The notes under the pieces were generated by a model. The model made no database searches. It worked only from the letters and a program-made list of their open reading frames with translations, and was not told where the DNA came from. From Bacillota bacterium (lineage in GTDB: Bacteria; Bacillota; Clostridia; Christensenellales; CAG-138), in assembly GCA_023435025.1 (NCBI GenBank), contig JAEYSE010000086.1, positions 1 through 12,912 of the forward strand: 12,912 nucleotides of DNA. The letters are read 5' to 3'. Below are positions 6,316 through 12,912 of the stretch, in pieces. The first letter of the stretch is position 1. Every line of letters starts with the position of its first letter. The position numbers and the translations under genes are program-made.

Positions 6316-7296
6316 ATGACGTCGGCGCTCTGTGAAACCATACGGCTGTTTGTTAAAAATACGGAGGACACAAAAGGCGAATTTTCCTTTCATAGCCCCA
6401 TGATGCGCCGCATGGCAGCGCTTCTTTACGCGGGCGAAGGCAGAAATATCGACTGCGGGCGGGTCTGGGAGGCAATGCGTCTTATCAAAGATAATACCGG
6501 CGTGTTCTCTATGTTTCGTGGCACCGTACTGCTTGGGCTTGGAGCCATGCTGTCCCTGAGTGCGGAACCGGATCAGTTACTGAAAGATACCCTGCTTGTC
6601 TACCGGAGTTTAAAATCCAACCGGTTTTTCCCCAGCATATACCTTGTGTTTGCCGCGTATCAGATCGCGAAGACCGTTCCGCATGACGCCCAGCAAGAGG
6701 CCGCTCAGAAGACGAGGGCCATGTATGACGCGCTCCGTCTGGCTCATCCATTCCTCTCGGGTGAACAGAATATCATCTATTGCGCGCTGATCGGCAGCTT
6801 TGCAAAATGCGCTCAAGAAGCCGCGGTAAAAACCGAGCGGCTCTACATTGAACTAAATGAGCTTTCCCCCAAGAGCGAACTTTTGAACCTCTCGATGCTG
6901 CTTGCGCTTTCCGAAGCGCCGGATATCAGTACGCGGGCGCTGCAAATTTACGATGCCCTGAAGGCCGCGGAACTTCAGTTCCGGCGCCACCACTTGCTAC
7001 CCATGCTGGGCGGGCTTGCGCTCTCCCCGCTTACCCCGAATTTTATTGCGGCACATATTACGGAGGCCGCGTCTTCGCTCCGTGCGCAAAAAGGGTTTGG
7101 CCCGTTGTTCATACAAAAGCAGGAACTGTTGCTTCTAAGCACCTCATTGGTACTCTACACCCAATCAAGCAGCCGGGAGCCTTTGAACGCCGCGCTTATG
7201 GGCGGATTGACGGGTATGCTCGTCGCACAGCAGGTCGCCGTTGCCGCGGCGGCGGGCGCTGCGGCAGCCTCGGCTTCGTCCTCGTCGTCCTCATAA
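6316..7296 (+). CDS. DUF4003 family protein
   Basis: A 326-residue, almost entirely helical, soluble protein matching the DUF4003 family of Firmicutes, whose function is unknown. Family-like segments are the N-terminal region with MRRMAALLYAGEGRNID (about 30-46), IKDNTGVFSMFRG (about 57-69), and the central AHPFLSGEQNIIYCALIG (about 144-161). The C-terminus (from about 307) is a low-complexity Ala/Gly/Ser tail ending in six serines; the frame is clean into it and a normal stop follows, so it does not look like a frameshift. There is no signal peptide or convincing membrane span. CGGAGGAAACAGT leading into ATG 6316 is a strong start. It is divergent from terS and is followed by a strong terminator, so it forms its own transcript ahead of the DUF815 gene. 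Confidence 0.75.
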   Translation: MTSALCETIRLFVKNTEDTKGEFSFHSPMMRRMAALLYAGEGRNIDCGRVWEAMRLIKDNTGVFSMFRGTVLLGLGAMLSLSAEPDQLLKDTLLVYRSLKSNRFFPSIYLVFAAYQIAKTVPHDAQQEAAQKTRAMYDALRLAHPFLSGEQNIIYCALIGSFAKCAQEAAVKTERLYIELNELSPKSELLNLSMLLALSEAPDISTRALQIYDALKAAELQFRRHHLLPMLGGLALSPLTPNFIAAHITEAASSLRAQKGFGPLFIQKQELLLLSTSLVLYTQSSSREPLNAALMGGLTGMLVAQQVAVAAAAGAAAASASSSSSS

Positions 7297-7312
7297 TCAT
7301 TGAAAATGCAAT

Positions 7313-7335
7313 GCCCCGAAGGCGGGGCTTTTTTT
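7313..7335 (+). terminator. Intrinsic terminator after the DUF4003 gene
   Basis: GCCCCG-AAGG-CGGGGC (7313-7328) followed by seven T residues (7329-7335) is a textbook rho-independent terminator. It starts 16 bases past the stop. Confidence 0.95.
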
Positions 7336-7379
7336 GTGCCCGTTTATATGTGGCACCCTGGACCTGCCTGCTTGATAGC

Positions 7380-7409
7380 CTGAACGCTTTGGCGTAATAT
7401 AGGTATAAT
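7380..7409 (+). promoter_or_regulatory. Sigma-A-type promoter of the DUF815 ATPase gene
   Basis: A perfect -10 TATAAT (7404-7409) has a partial -35 CTGAAC (7380-7385) 18 bases upstream. Transcription would begin near 7416, giving a leader of about 23 bases before the TTG start. Confidence 0.65.
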
Positions 7410-7438
7410 CAATCACAGCAATTAGTGAGGAATTTGTT

Positions 7439-8629
7439 TTGAAAGACTTGATGGCGCTCTATGTGAAGCTTCGCTCCCTCGTCCTGTTCCGAACCCTGTT
7501 GGTGGACGACGTCTTCCTTTCGCTTATGGACCTTTTGACCTGTGCACACAAAAGCGAGGCGGAGCGTGTGGATGCGTACGCAGCTTTCACCGCGCAGCTT
7601 TTTGATATTACTGAAGACTGGACCGCATATGTATGGGGTCGCGTTGCCGCAAATGGGAACCCGTATGTGTATAAACGCGCAAGCCATATGCCCATATCCG
7701 CCGCTTTGAGCGATTGCCTTACGGCGGAGCTTGCCGTATTGGAGGAACTTTCCCAACTGGACTCGCAATCAGTGCGGCAGGCAATCGGTTATGGCGGCTA
7801 CCTGCCGGAATGGGCCACGTGCCCCTTCGCCTTTGCCCCGGCATATGAGGAGCGCATGACGAGACTTAGCAAGGTCGGGTACGGTATCTACGCGGAGCAT
7901 ACCATGTTCCATATTGAACAGGACGACATACTCCCCGTACGAACACCGGACCCTATCCGCTTACATGAGCTCAAGGGATACGAACGCGAGCGCGGGCTTG
8001 TAGCGGCAAATACTCTGGCGCTTATAAATGGAAAGCCCGCCGCCAACACGCTTTTATACGGTGACGCGGGCACGGGCAAATCCTCCACGGTAAAGGCGTT
8101 GGTCAACGAATATGCGCAGGATGGGCTGCGGCTGATTGAAATCAAAAAGCACCAGCTTTTGTTGATCCCCTCCATACTCGAACGTCTCAGGGACAACCCG
8201 CTGCGCTTTATCCTGTATTTGGACGACCTTTCCTTTGCGGAGTGCAGCGAAGAGAGCGGCGCGTTAAAGGCCATTTTGGAAGGTTCCGCCACGGCGCGCA
8301 CGAAAAACGTGGCCATATACGCAACCAGCAACCGGCGGCATATCGTCAACGAGCGATTTTCCGACCGCGAAGGCGGAGACATCCACCGCAACGAGACGAT
8401 AGAAGAGCAAACCTCTCTTTCCGAGCGCTTCGGCCTGCGGATCTACTTCGGCAAGCCCGACAAGGAGGGCTATCTTGCGATTGTAAGCGAACTGTTGAGG
8501 CAATACGGCATGGATGCGACAGAAGAAGTGCTGTTGCAAGCGGAGCGGCATGCGCTTTCCCGGGGCGGCCGTTCGCCAAGGGTGGCGAAGCAGTTTGTGG
8601 AAATGCTTGTTACCGGAGAACAGCTATAA
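7439..8629 (+). CDS. DUF815 family AAA+ ATP-binding protein
   Basis: A 396-residue cytoplasmic protein. The N-terminal half (1-195) is a family-specific region. The C-terminal half is an AAA+ ATPase with Walker A GDAGTGKSS (208-216), a Walker B FILYLDDLSF with Asp262/Asp263, a sensor-1-like IYATSNRRHIV, and an RGG..RV helical region near the end. The block SDREGGDIHRNETIEEQ after sensor 1 is a hallmark of DUF815. The biochemical role is unknown; the fold suggests ATP-driven remodelling or loading of a partner. A TTG start at 7439 is chosen because GAGG lies at a proper distance, whereas the first ATG (7451) is about 19 bases from it. A terminator and a promoter separate it from DUF4003 upstream. 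It is convergent with the GNAT gene, with only 10 bases between stops and no terminator visible there. Confidence 0.87.
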   Translation: MKDLMALYVKLRSLVLFRTLLVDDVFLSLMDLLTCAHKSEAERVDAYAAFTAQLFDITEDWTAYVWGRVAANGNPYVYKRASHMPISAALSDCLTAELAVLEELSQLDSQSVRQAIGYGGYLPEWATCPFAFAPAYEERMTRLSKVGYGIYAEHTMFHIEQDDILPVRTPDPIRLHELKGYERERGLVAANTLALINGKPAANTLLYGDAGTGKSSTVKALVNEYAQDGLRLIEIKKHQLLLIPSILERLRDNPLRFILYLDDLSFAECSEESGALKAILEGSATARTKNVAIYATSNRRHIVNERFSDREGGDIHRNETIEEQTSLSERFGLRIYFGKPDKEGYLAIVSELLRQYGMDATEEVLLQAERHALSRGGRSPRVAKQFVEMLVTGEQL

Positions 8630-8639
8630 TACCGAGTAG

Positions 8640-9095
8640 TTATTGCGGCTGATCCAGCCGTTTTTCAAAGCATACGGCTTCGGGGCGATCAATATACTTT
8701 CCGTAATTGGGGATACGACGATATCCCCTTTTTTCATAGAACGAAACGGCCCGCTCGTTTATCAGCCTTGTCTCCAACCGAATTGTTGCATAGCCAAATT
8801 CCCGCGCCCGCCGTTCCAACTCAAGCAATATCGCGGTGCCCACGCCCGGGCGGCACGCGTACATGCGCTTTAGTTCCACTACGGTATCCCCCATGGGCCG
8901 TATCGCGCCGCAGCCCAAAGCTGCCCGCGTTTGCTCGTCGTATGCAATCAGGAAAACGGCACGCTCGCTCATGACATCCTGTGGGTCAAACGAATTTGTG
9001 CCGCTGTCCCCGGTGATGTTTTTTAGGCAAGCGGACAGTTCCGCCATCAGCTCCACAGCGTCCGGAGAATCCGGCGCGCATTCGATCAGTTTCAT
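8640..9095 (-). CDS. GNAT family N-acetyltransferase
   Basis: A 151-residue single-domain GNAT protein that would transfer an acetyl group from acetyl-CoA to an unknown amine. Motifs in order are AALGCGAIRPMGDTVVELKRMY (58-79; strand 3 and strand 4), the CoA loop region CRPGVGTAILLELERRA (81-97), and the C-terminal LETRLINERAVSFYEKRGYRRIPNYGKY (107-134), highly typical of small-molecule or protein GNATs. The CoA pyrophosphate loop seems about four residues shorter than the usual 'PE.RG.G.G' form, so activity is not assured. ATG 9095 has CGGAG eight bases upstream. The gene is convergent with the DUF815 ATPase and divergent from the AraC-type gene; nothing in the context reveals a substrate. 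Confidence 0.88.
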   Translation of the reverse strand: MKLIECAPDSPDAVELMAELSACLKNITGDSGTNSFDPQDVMSERAVFLIAYDEQTRAALGCGAIRPMGDTVVELKRMYACRPGVGTAILLELERRAREFGYATIRLETRLINERAVSFYEKRGYRRIPNYGKYIDRPEAVCFEKRLDQPQ

Positions 9096-9306
9096 AATTG
9101 CTCCGTTGAAAAATATGAAAGACGAAGACTTATCGTGCTTTGCGTTTTGCTCTCCGTCCTTTTACATAAAATACCGCCAGCATAACACATCGGGCCAAAA
9201 CTTTCTTTGCACCCATCATACCGGATATATCTTCCTATTTCAAGCAACAGGATGACACAAGCAACGCCTATCTTCCTCAAAAACGTCGGATTTCGTATGG
9301 GAGGTT

Positions 9307-9316
9307 ATGGTATACT
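9307..9316 (+). promoter_or_regulatory. Extended -10 promoter of the AraC-type operon
   Basis: ATGG followed by TATACT (9311-9316) gives a TGG-TATACT extended -10; no good -35 is present 16-18 bases upstream. The predicted start is near 9323, exactly where a direct repeat begins. A poor -35 often means dependence on an activator. Confidence 0.5.
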
Positions 9317-9322
9317 ACTTTT

Positions 9323-9342
9323 ACTTCATGAAGCAACTTCAT
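9323..9342 (+). promoter_or_regulatory. Repeat at the AraC operon transcription start, possible operator
   Basis: ACTTCAT occurs twice, 13 bases apart (9323-9329 and 9336-9342). The segment also reads as a perfect palindrome CTTCATGAAG (9324-9333) and as ATGAAG-CAA-CTTCAT (9328-9342). Direct repeats near the promoter are a common AraC-family binding pattern, so autoregulation is plausible. Confidence 0.4.
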
Positions 9343-9360
9343 ATGGGCAGGTTATGATCC

Positions 9361-9759
9361 TTGGATTACTTTCTTACGATATGGTCGGTGATTGTATTTG
9401 TGGAAAACCGGCTGCGCGGTGAAATCCGTACCGCTGAACTTGAGCGGGCGACGGGGTTTTCCCTTGCGCATATCCGGAGCGTGTTTAAAGCGCATGTTGG
9501 CATGCCGCTCAATCACTACATTTGCTCCCGAAAGATCGCAAACGCAGCGTTTGATTTGATCAACACGCAAAAGAGCATTCTTGAGATCTCCCTCGCCTAC
9601 CGGTTCAACCCGGACACGTTCACAAAAGCATTCAAGCGCGTCACCGGATGTACGCCGCAGGCGTTCCGGCGCTCGCGCCGCCCCGTTGGGCGTATCAAGC
9701 TGTGCGCGGGCGTATACAGGATCGGTATCTTTTCACAAAAAGCGGAGGATTGCTTATGA
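9361..9759 (+). CDS. Short AraC-type helix-turn-helix transcriptional regulator
   Basis: The 132-residue product consists almost only of an AraC DNA-binding domain. It has two helix-turn-helix units (about 24-43 and 72-93) with family signatures SLAHIRSVFKAHVGMPLNHYI, ILEISLAYRFNPDTFTKAFKRVTGCTPQAFR and a basic C-terminus. There is no N-terminal cupin or other sensor, unlike classic 250-300 residue AraC proteins. A TTG start at 9361 is inferred: an in-frame stop lies six bases upstream, and MDYFLTIWSVIVFVENRL matches the usual first helix. The ribosome binding site is weak (GGCAGG). The stop overlaps the next gene's start (ATGA at 9756-9759), indicating translational coupling. The downstream protein may therefore supply the sensing function that is missing here; that is inference. 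Confidence 0.85.
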   Translation: MDYFLTIWSVIVFVENRLRGEIRTAELERATGFSLAHIRSVFKAHVGMPLNHYICSRKIANAAFDLINTQKSILEISLAYRFNPDTFTKAFKRVTGCTPQAFRRSRRPVGRIKLCAGVYRIGIFSQKAEDCL

Positions 9760-10829
9760 AACAAAGCTTTGAAGACGGCGTCATCCTGTACGGCGTTCCT
9801 AAAGTGGAATACGGGCCGGGCGGCTGCACCCCCTATCCCATGTGCGTCAGGGCTTGTGCAAATTACCTTGGGCAGGACGTTCCCTATCATTATGTCATGG
9901 CGGCAAGCGGCGCGGCCTTCCGGCTGACCTGGGATACATCCTCGTGGAACGGCGGGAATGTGGACATCATTTTCACGTTTGACGATCCGCTCAAATCCTA
10001 CCGGACAGCAATGGAGGCGCTGGGCCGCGGCTTCCACATGATCGAACGCAACGGCAAAATCCAGTCAAAAAAGGAAGCCTTTATTGCATTCATCCGCGAG
10101 CGGATCGACGCAGGCATCCCCTGCATCGCGCTGGGGATTATCGGCCCGCCGGAAGCCTGCCTGATTACAGGTTACCGGGAAAACGGGCAGGTATTATTAG
10201 GTTGGAATTTCTTCCAGGATAACCCCGAATTCAGCGCGGGGACATCCCTGGACGACTCCGGCTACTTTATCAGCCGCGCATGGTGGGACAACCCGTGTAC
10301 CACCGCCGTAATGGCAATGGGAGGCGCTGCTTCGCCCGAATTCGGGCCACAAACGGTACTGCAAAACGCCATAGAAGCGCTCACCGGCAGAAAAGCCGGA
10401 AAGTATGCAAAAGGACTTTATGCATACGATGCATGGAAACACGCGTTGCTGGACGACGCACAGTTCCCCCGCAACGCGGTGCTGCCGCTGCTGTTTGAAC
10501 GGCTGATGTGCCAGGGCGACGCTATGGACTGCCTGATGGACGGACGCCACCATGCCGCGCTCTATCTGGAAACGTTAAGGGAGCAACTCCCCGCACACCA
10601 GCGGCTGTGCGCCACTGCAAAGGCGGGCTTTCTGGAGGTGTTCGCCTGCGTACAGAACATGGCGGAGCTGCTGGGCGGCTATGAACGGGGCGAAGAACAA
10701 CTCCGGCGTTTGGCCGATGCAGGCGTAAGGCAAGGGCTGGGCCGTATCATCGACAAATGTAAGGCCGCGGACGAGAGAGCGCTTGCAGCAATGAAAGCGC
10801 TTTATAGCGCCATACAAGAATCTGCGTAA
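9756..10829 (+). CDS. Papain-fold (C39 / BtrH-N-like) domain protein of unknown function
   Basis: A 357-residue protein. The N-terminal half resembles the C39-peptidase / BtrH N-terminal fold: GGCTPYPMCVRACANYLG (22-39) carries a Cys at the nucleophile position (Cys24), and GIPCIALG then PPEACLITGYRENGQVLLGW (131-150) corresponds to the 'G.H...v.GY' strand of C39 enzymes. Where those have His, this protein has Glu133, so protease activity is doubtful. The C-terminal half is helical with no recognised domain. It has no signal peptide or membrane span. GGAGG seven bases before ATG 9756 fixes the start, four bases inside the end of the AraC gene. The overlap implies a joint function, perhaps ligand sensing for the short regulator. 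The fold assignment rests on motif reading only. Confidence 0.6.
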   Translation: MKQSFEDGVILYGVPKVEYGPGGCTPYPMCVRACANYLGQDVPYHYVMAASGAAFRLTWDTSSWNGGNVDIIFTFDDPLKSYRTAMEALGRGFHMIERNGKIQSKKEAFIAFIRERIDAGIPCIALGIIGPPEACLITGYRENGQVLLGWNFFQDNPEFSAGTSLDDSGYFISRAWWDNPCTTAVMAMGGAASPEFGPQTVLQNAIEALTGRKAGKYAKGLYAYDAWKHALLDDAQFPRNAVLPLLFERLMCQGDAMDCLMDGRHHAALYLETLREQLPAHQRLCATAKAGFLEVFACVQNMAELLGGYERGEEQLRRLADAGVRQGLGRIIDKCKAADERALAAMKALYSAIQESA

Positions 10830-10831
10830 TA

Positions 10832-10871
10832 TGCAGCACCCCATCCACGGCTGCATGGATGGGGTGCTGCA
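10832..10871. terminator. Perfect 16-bp hairpin between convergent genes
   Basis: TGCAGCACCCCATCCA (10832-10847) and its exact complement (10856-10871) flank an 8-base loop. It begins 3 bases after the plus-strand stop and lies 16 bases past the minus-strand stop. No T-tract follows on either side, so it is an atypical, possibly bidirectional, terminator or 3'-end stabiliser. Confidence 0.6.
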
Positions 10872-10887
10872 CAATACTGAAGGGAAT

Positions 10888-11787
10888 TTACTTTAAGATA
10901 TTCCGCGTGTTGGAAAGCTCCAGTTCGTTGCGGAGGTAACTCCTTGTGGCGTCATAAAGCGCATCCTGCGCTTTTCCTACGCTTAAGCTATTCTCATACG
11001 CTACCTGATAGGCCCTACGCAGATCGGAACCGACGTTGATTTTTGCAATACCGCTGCGAATGCCATCGAGAATATATGCTTTCTTGATACCCGAGCCGCC
11101 ATGCAGCACCAGCGGAATGTCGCAGGCACGCTGCAGCGCTGCGATATGTTCTACGTCGAGCTTTGCCTCCGGCTTTTTGGCGAAGCGGTTGCTTTCCGCA
11201 ATGGCCCCGTGGAAGTTGCCTACGGCAACTGACACCCAATCGCATCCGCTTTCTTTTACAAAGCGCGTCAATTCCTCCGCCTTGGTAAAGCCCATCTTCT
11301 TGGAGAATATCTCTTCATAGGGCGGCATCTCCCCACCCTCATGCCCCATAACCGCGCCAAGCTCCGCCTCACAGGGAACGTTGGCTGCATGCGCAAGCGA
11401 TACGGCCTCAGCGGTCGCAGTGATGTTCTCGGTTAGCGGCAGGCGGGAACCATCTACCATGACGGATTGGTACCCCGCTGCAATCGCGCGGCGGATGACG
11501 GAGGCAAAGTCCACGCGTTGCAAATCCTCGTCGATTACGGGAACGTGGTCCAAATGCAGCATTACGTGGTCGGTATTCGCATACTTCGCGTACTGTTCTG
11601 CCACGGCCTCCAGACTTATTGCGTCCATCTTCTCCCATTCCAGGCGTGCAACCTGTATCATGGCTACGGAGTTTTCATCCACAACCGCGCGGATGATGGG
11701 CTCCACCATGTTGAGATTGGGCACGTTGAACGCCGGAACGGCAACATGCTGCTTGAGCGCCAGCGCTATGATGTTTTTGGGATTCAT
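10888..11787 (-). CDS. Class II ketose-bisphosphate aldolase
   Basis: A 299-residue zinc-dependent aldolase of the fructose/tagatose-bisphosphate family, which reversibly splits a ketose phosphate into dihydroxyacetone phosphate and an aldehyde. Signature motifs are complete: AVPAFNVPNLNMVE (16-29), LHLDH (77-81) with catalytic Asp80 and zinc ligand His81, MVDGS (110-114), CEAELG (139-144), VGNFHG (189-194) with His193, LHGGSGI (228-234) with His229, and KINVGSDLR (249-257) for phosphate binding. The length is close to that of GatY/KbaY/IolJ-type enzymes. GGAGG lies six bases before ATG 11787. It follows an FGGY kinase by 17 bases on the same strand, so the pair likely forms a catabolic operon in which the kinase product, or a derivative, is the aldolase substrate. 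The specific sugar cannot be read from the sequence. Confidence 0.93.
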   Translation of the reverse strand: MNPKNIIALALKQHVAVPAFNVPNLNMVEPIIRAVVDENSVAMIQVARLEWEKMDAISLEAVAEQYAKYANTDHVMLHLDHVPVIDEDLQRVDFASVIRRAIAAGYQSVMVDGSRLPLTENITATAEAVSLAHAANVPCEAELGAVMGHEGGEMPPYEEIFSKKMGFTKAEELTRFVKESGCDWVSVAVGNFHGAIAESNRFAKKPEAKLDVEHIAALQRACDIPLVLHGGSGIKKAYILDGIRSGIAKINVGSDLRRAYQVAYENSLSVGKAQDALYDATRSYLRNELELSNTRNILK

Positions 11788-11804
11788 CGTCTTCCTCCGT
11801 TTTC

Positions 11805-12912
11805 TTATGCAAATATGTTTTTGACTGCGGGATAAATCCGCTTATACTTTTCGTACTTTTCGAGATACCGGTTATGGCGCTCCATATCGGGTTCGTATTG
11901 CGTTCCCTTTTTCACCACCAACGAGACCGCTTCTTCTATGGAGCCGTATACGCCAGAGGCCACGCCCGCCAATATGGCGACGCCCATGGTTCCAGCCTGA
12001 TCGCTTGCTATGGTATGGATGGGCCGCCCCATCATATCCGCCTTCATCTGCAGGAACGTACGCGAGTTTGCAAGCCCGCCGGTCGCCACCAGCTCACGGA
12101 TGGAGACGCCCGCCTGCTCCAGATGCTCTACATTGACCATGCTTTCAAACGTAATGCCTTCAAGCAGCGCCCGCACAATATCCGCCCTGGTGGTTTCCAG
12201 CGTCATGCCCACTAGCGCGCCTTTGCTGTTATAATCCATATAGGGCGTTGCTGCCCCCGCAAAATAGGGCAGTAGGAACAGGTCGGTTACTTCCGGGCTC
12301 ATTTCCTCAATCAGCAGTTCATAAACATTTCGGCTAGCTTTCTGCGCACGGGCAAACTCTTCTGAGCCCAGCGTGTCGCGGTACCACTTGAAAAGCCGTC
12401 CTGCTGTAAACGTGAACGCATAGGTAATGTATTTATCAGCAAGCACATGCGGCACGCAGGCAAACGACCCCTGCGCCATCTGCGCATTCAGCCTGGGTTC
12501 GTCAAACGTGGGGTTGATGGACTCCACCGAGCCTAGGCCATCCGTTGCCAATCCAGAATAAATCGCGCCCGCGCCTAAGGAAGCGCAGGGTTGGTCATGC
12601 CCGCCGCTGACGAGCAATATTCCTTGCGGCAATCCGGTGAGTTCCGCAGCTTCGGTTGAAAGTTCCCCAACCACTGCCCCGGAAGGCACAGCCTCCGGGC
12701 ATTTTGCTGCGTCTATTCCCGCAATATCCAGTATTTGATTGGACCACTGTTTTTTTACGACGTCAAACGCCATGGTCCGGGCCGCAAGCGAATAACTGGT
12801 ATGCAGCTTCGCGCCCAGTTTTGCAAGCGCAAACCCGTCAAAGGGCAAAAACGCGCGGGCATGCCGGTACGCTTCCGGCCTGTGCTGCTTGAGCCACATC
12901 AGCTTAGGCAGC
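11805..12912 (-). CDS. FGGY family carbohydrate kinase, N-terminus outside window
   Basis: The minus-strand frame is open through the right edge. It reads LPKLMWLKQHRPEAY at the edge, so the ATG at 12899 is internal (the PK..W motif lies mid-domain I in FGGY kinases). About 368 residues of an expected 490-510 are present. Visible features are GGHDQPCASLGAG with the probable catalytic Asp, an atypical GLGSVES where many relatives have a GTS-type phosphate loop, FLLPYFAGAATPYMD, VRALLEGITFES, and the adenine-binding end ATGGLANSRTFLQMKADMMG followed by GTMGVAILAGVASGVY. The family phosphorylates sugars or polyols (xylulose, ribulose, glycerol and others) using ATP; the closest subfamily is not decidable here. 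The stop is 17 bases from the aldolase start, pointing to one operon; its promoter lies outside the window. Confidence 0.92.
   Translation of the reverse strand, partial: LPKLMWLKQHRPEAYRHARAFLPFDGFALAKLGAKLHTSYSLAARTMAFDVVKKQWSNQILDIAGIDAAKCPEAVPSGAVVGELSTEAAELTGLPQGILLVSGGHDQPCASLGAGAIYSGLATDGLGSVESINPTFDEPRLNAQMAQGSFACVPHVLADKYITYAFTFTAGRLFKWYRDTLGSEEFARAQKASRNVYELLIEEMSPEVTDLFLLPYFAGAATPYMDYNSKGALVGMTLETTRADIVRALLEGITFESMVNVEHLEQAGVSIRELVATGGLANSRTFLQMKADMMGRPIHTIASDQAGTMGVAILAGVASGVYGSIEEAVSLVVKKGTQYEPDMERHNRYLEKYEKYKRIYPAVKNIFA

Noticed and set aside
6037..6393. 118-codon minus-strand open frame spanning the terS/DUF4003 spacer
   Set aside because: No ribosome binding site, no recognisable motif, and it overlaps the start of the well-supported DUF4003 gene on the opposite strand.
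7255..7296. Ala/Ser-rich end of the DUF4003 protein as a frameshift artefact
   Set aside because: The stop is followed at once by a proper terminator, and GC-rich Ala/Ser codons continue smoothly from the upstream frame; a true low-complexity tail is more likely.
9328..9357. Nine-residue leader-peptide frame just before the AraC start (ATG 9328 to TGA 9357)
   Set aside because: No ribosome binding site precedes it and its ATG lies in the palindrome; likely chance.
9207..9422. 71-codon plus-strand open frame ahead of and into the AraC-type gene
   Set aside because: It covers the promoter and repeat, overlaps the AraC frame and has no family resemblance.

Overview
The window looks like chromosome from a spore-forming clostridial bacterium (Bacillota, class Clostridia) of intermediate GC. 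The main evidence is an intact Spo0A, which is restricted to endospore-forming Firmicutes and their relatives. Strong GGAGG-type ribosome binding sites, a TTG start, an LCP cell-wall protein and DUF4003/DUF815 proteins fit this. A Christensenella-like lineage is possible, but that is only a guess.

Layout from left to right. (1) Cell-wall block, minus strand: the N-terminal part of an S66 LD-carboxypeptidase runs off the left edge. It is preceded by a LytR-CpsA-Psr (LCP) protein with its own hairpin terminator. (2) A 611-base AT-rich divergent spacer carries the LCP promoter, a sigma-A-like promoter for spo0A and a perfect 0A box just upstream of it. spo0A follows on the plus strand and ends in a terminator. 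(3) A 201-base spacer holds three stacked hairpins. (4) Minus-strand block: a phage-type terminase pair (terS then terL, 21 bases apart) is followed by a NimA-like flavin-binding protein. No portal, capsid, integrase or other phage gene is present. (5) A 311-base divergent spacer leads to a plus-strand DUF4003 protein with a strong terminator, then a DUF815 AAA+ ATPase with its own promoter. (6) A GNAT acetyltransferase lies convergent to the ATPase. (7) A plus-strand two-gene unit has a short AraC-type DNA-binding protein overlapping, by ATGA, a protein with a C39/BtrH-like papain-fold domain. (8) A 16-bp perfect hairpin separates it from a convergent minus-strand sugar operon: an FGGY carbohydrate kinase cut by the right edge, then a class II ketose-bisphosphate aldolase.

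How the genes work together. The first two genes act on peptidoglycan and wall polymers. The kinase and aldolase would phosphorylate a sugar and cleave it into two smaller fragments. The AraC/papain-fold pair looks like a translationally coupled regulator and partner. The two least expected elements are the orphan but apparently intact terminase pair and the AraC/papain-fold pair, in which the usual active-site His position appears to be Glu. No tRNA, rRNA, CRISPR array, insertion sequence or attachment site was seen.
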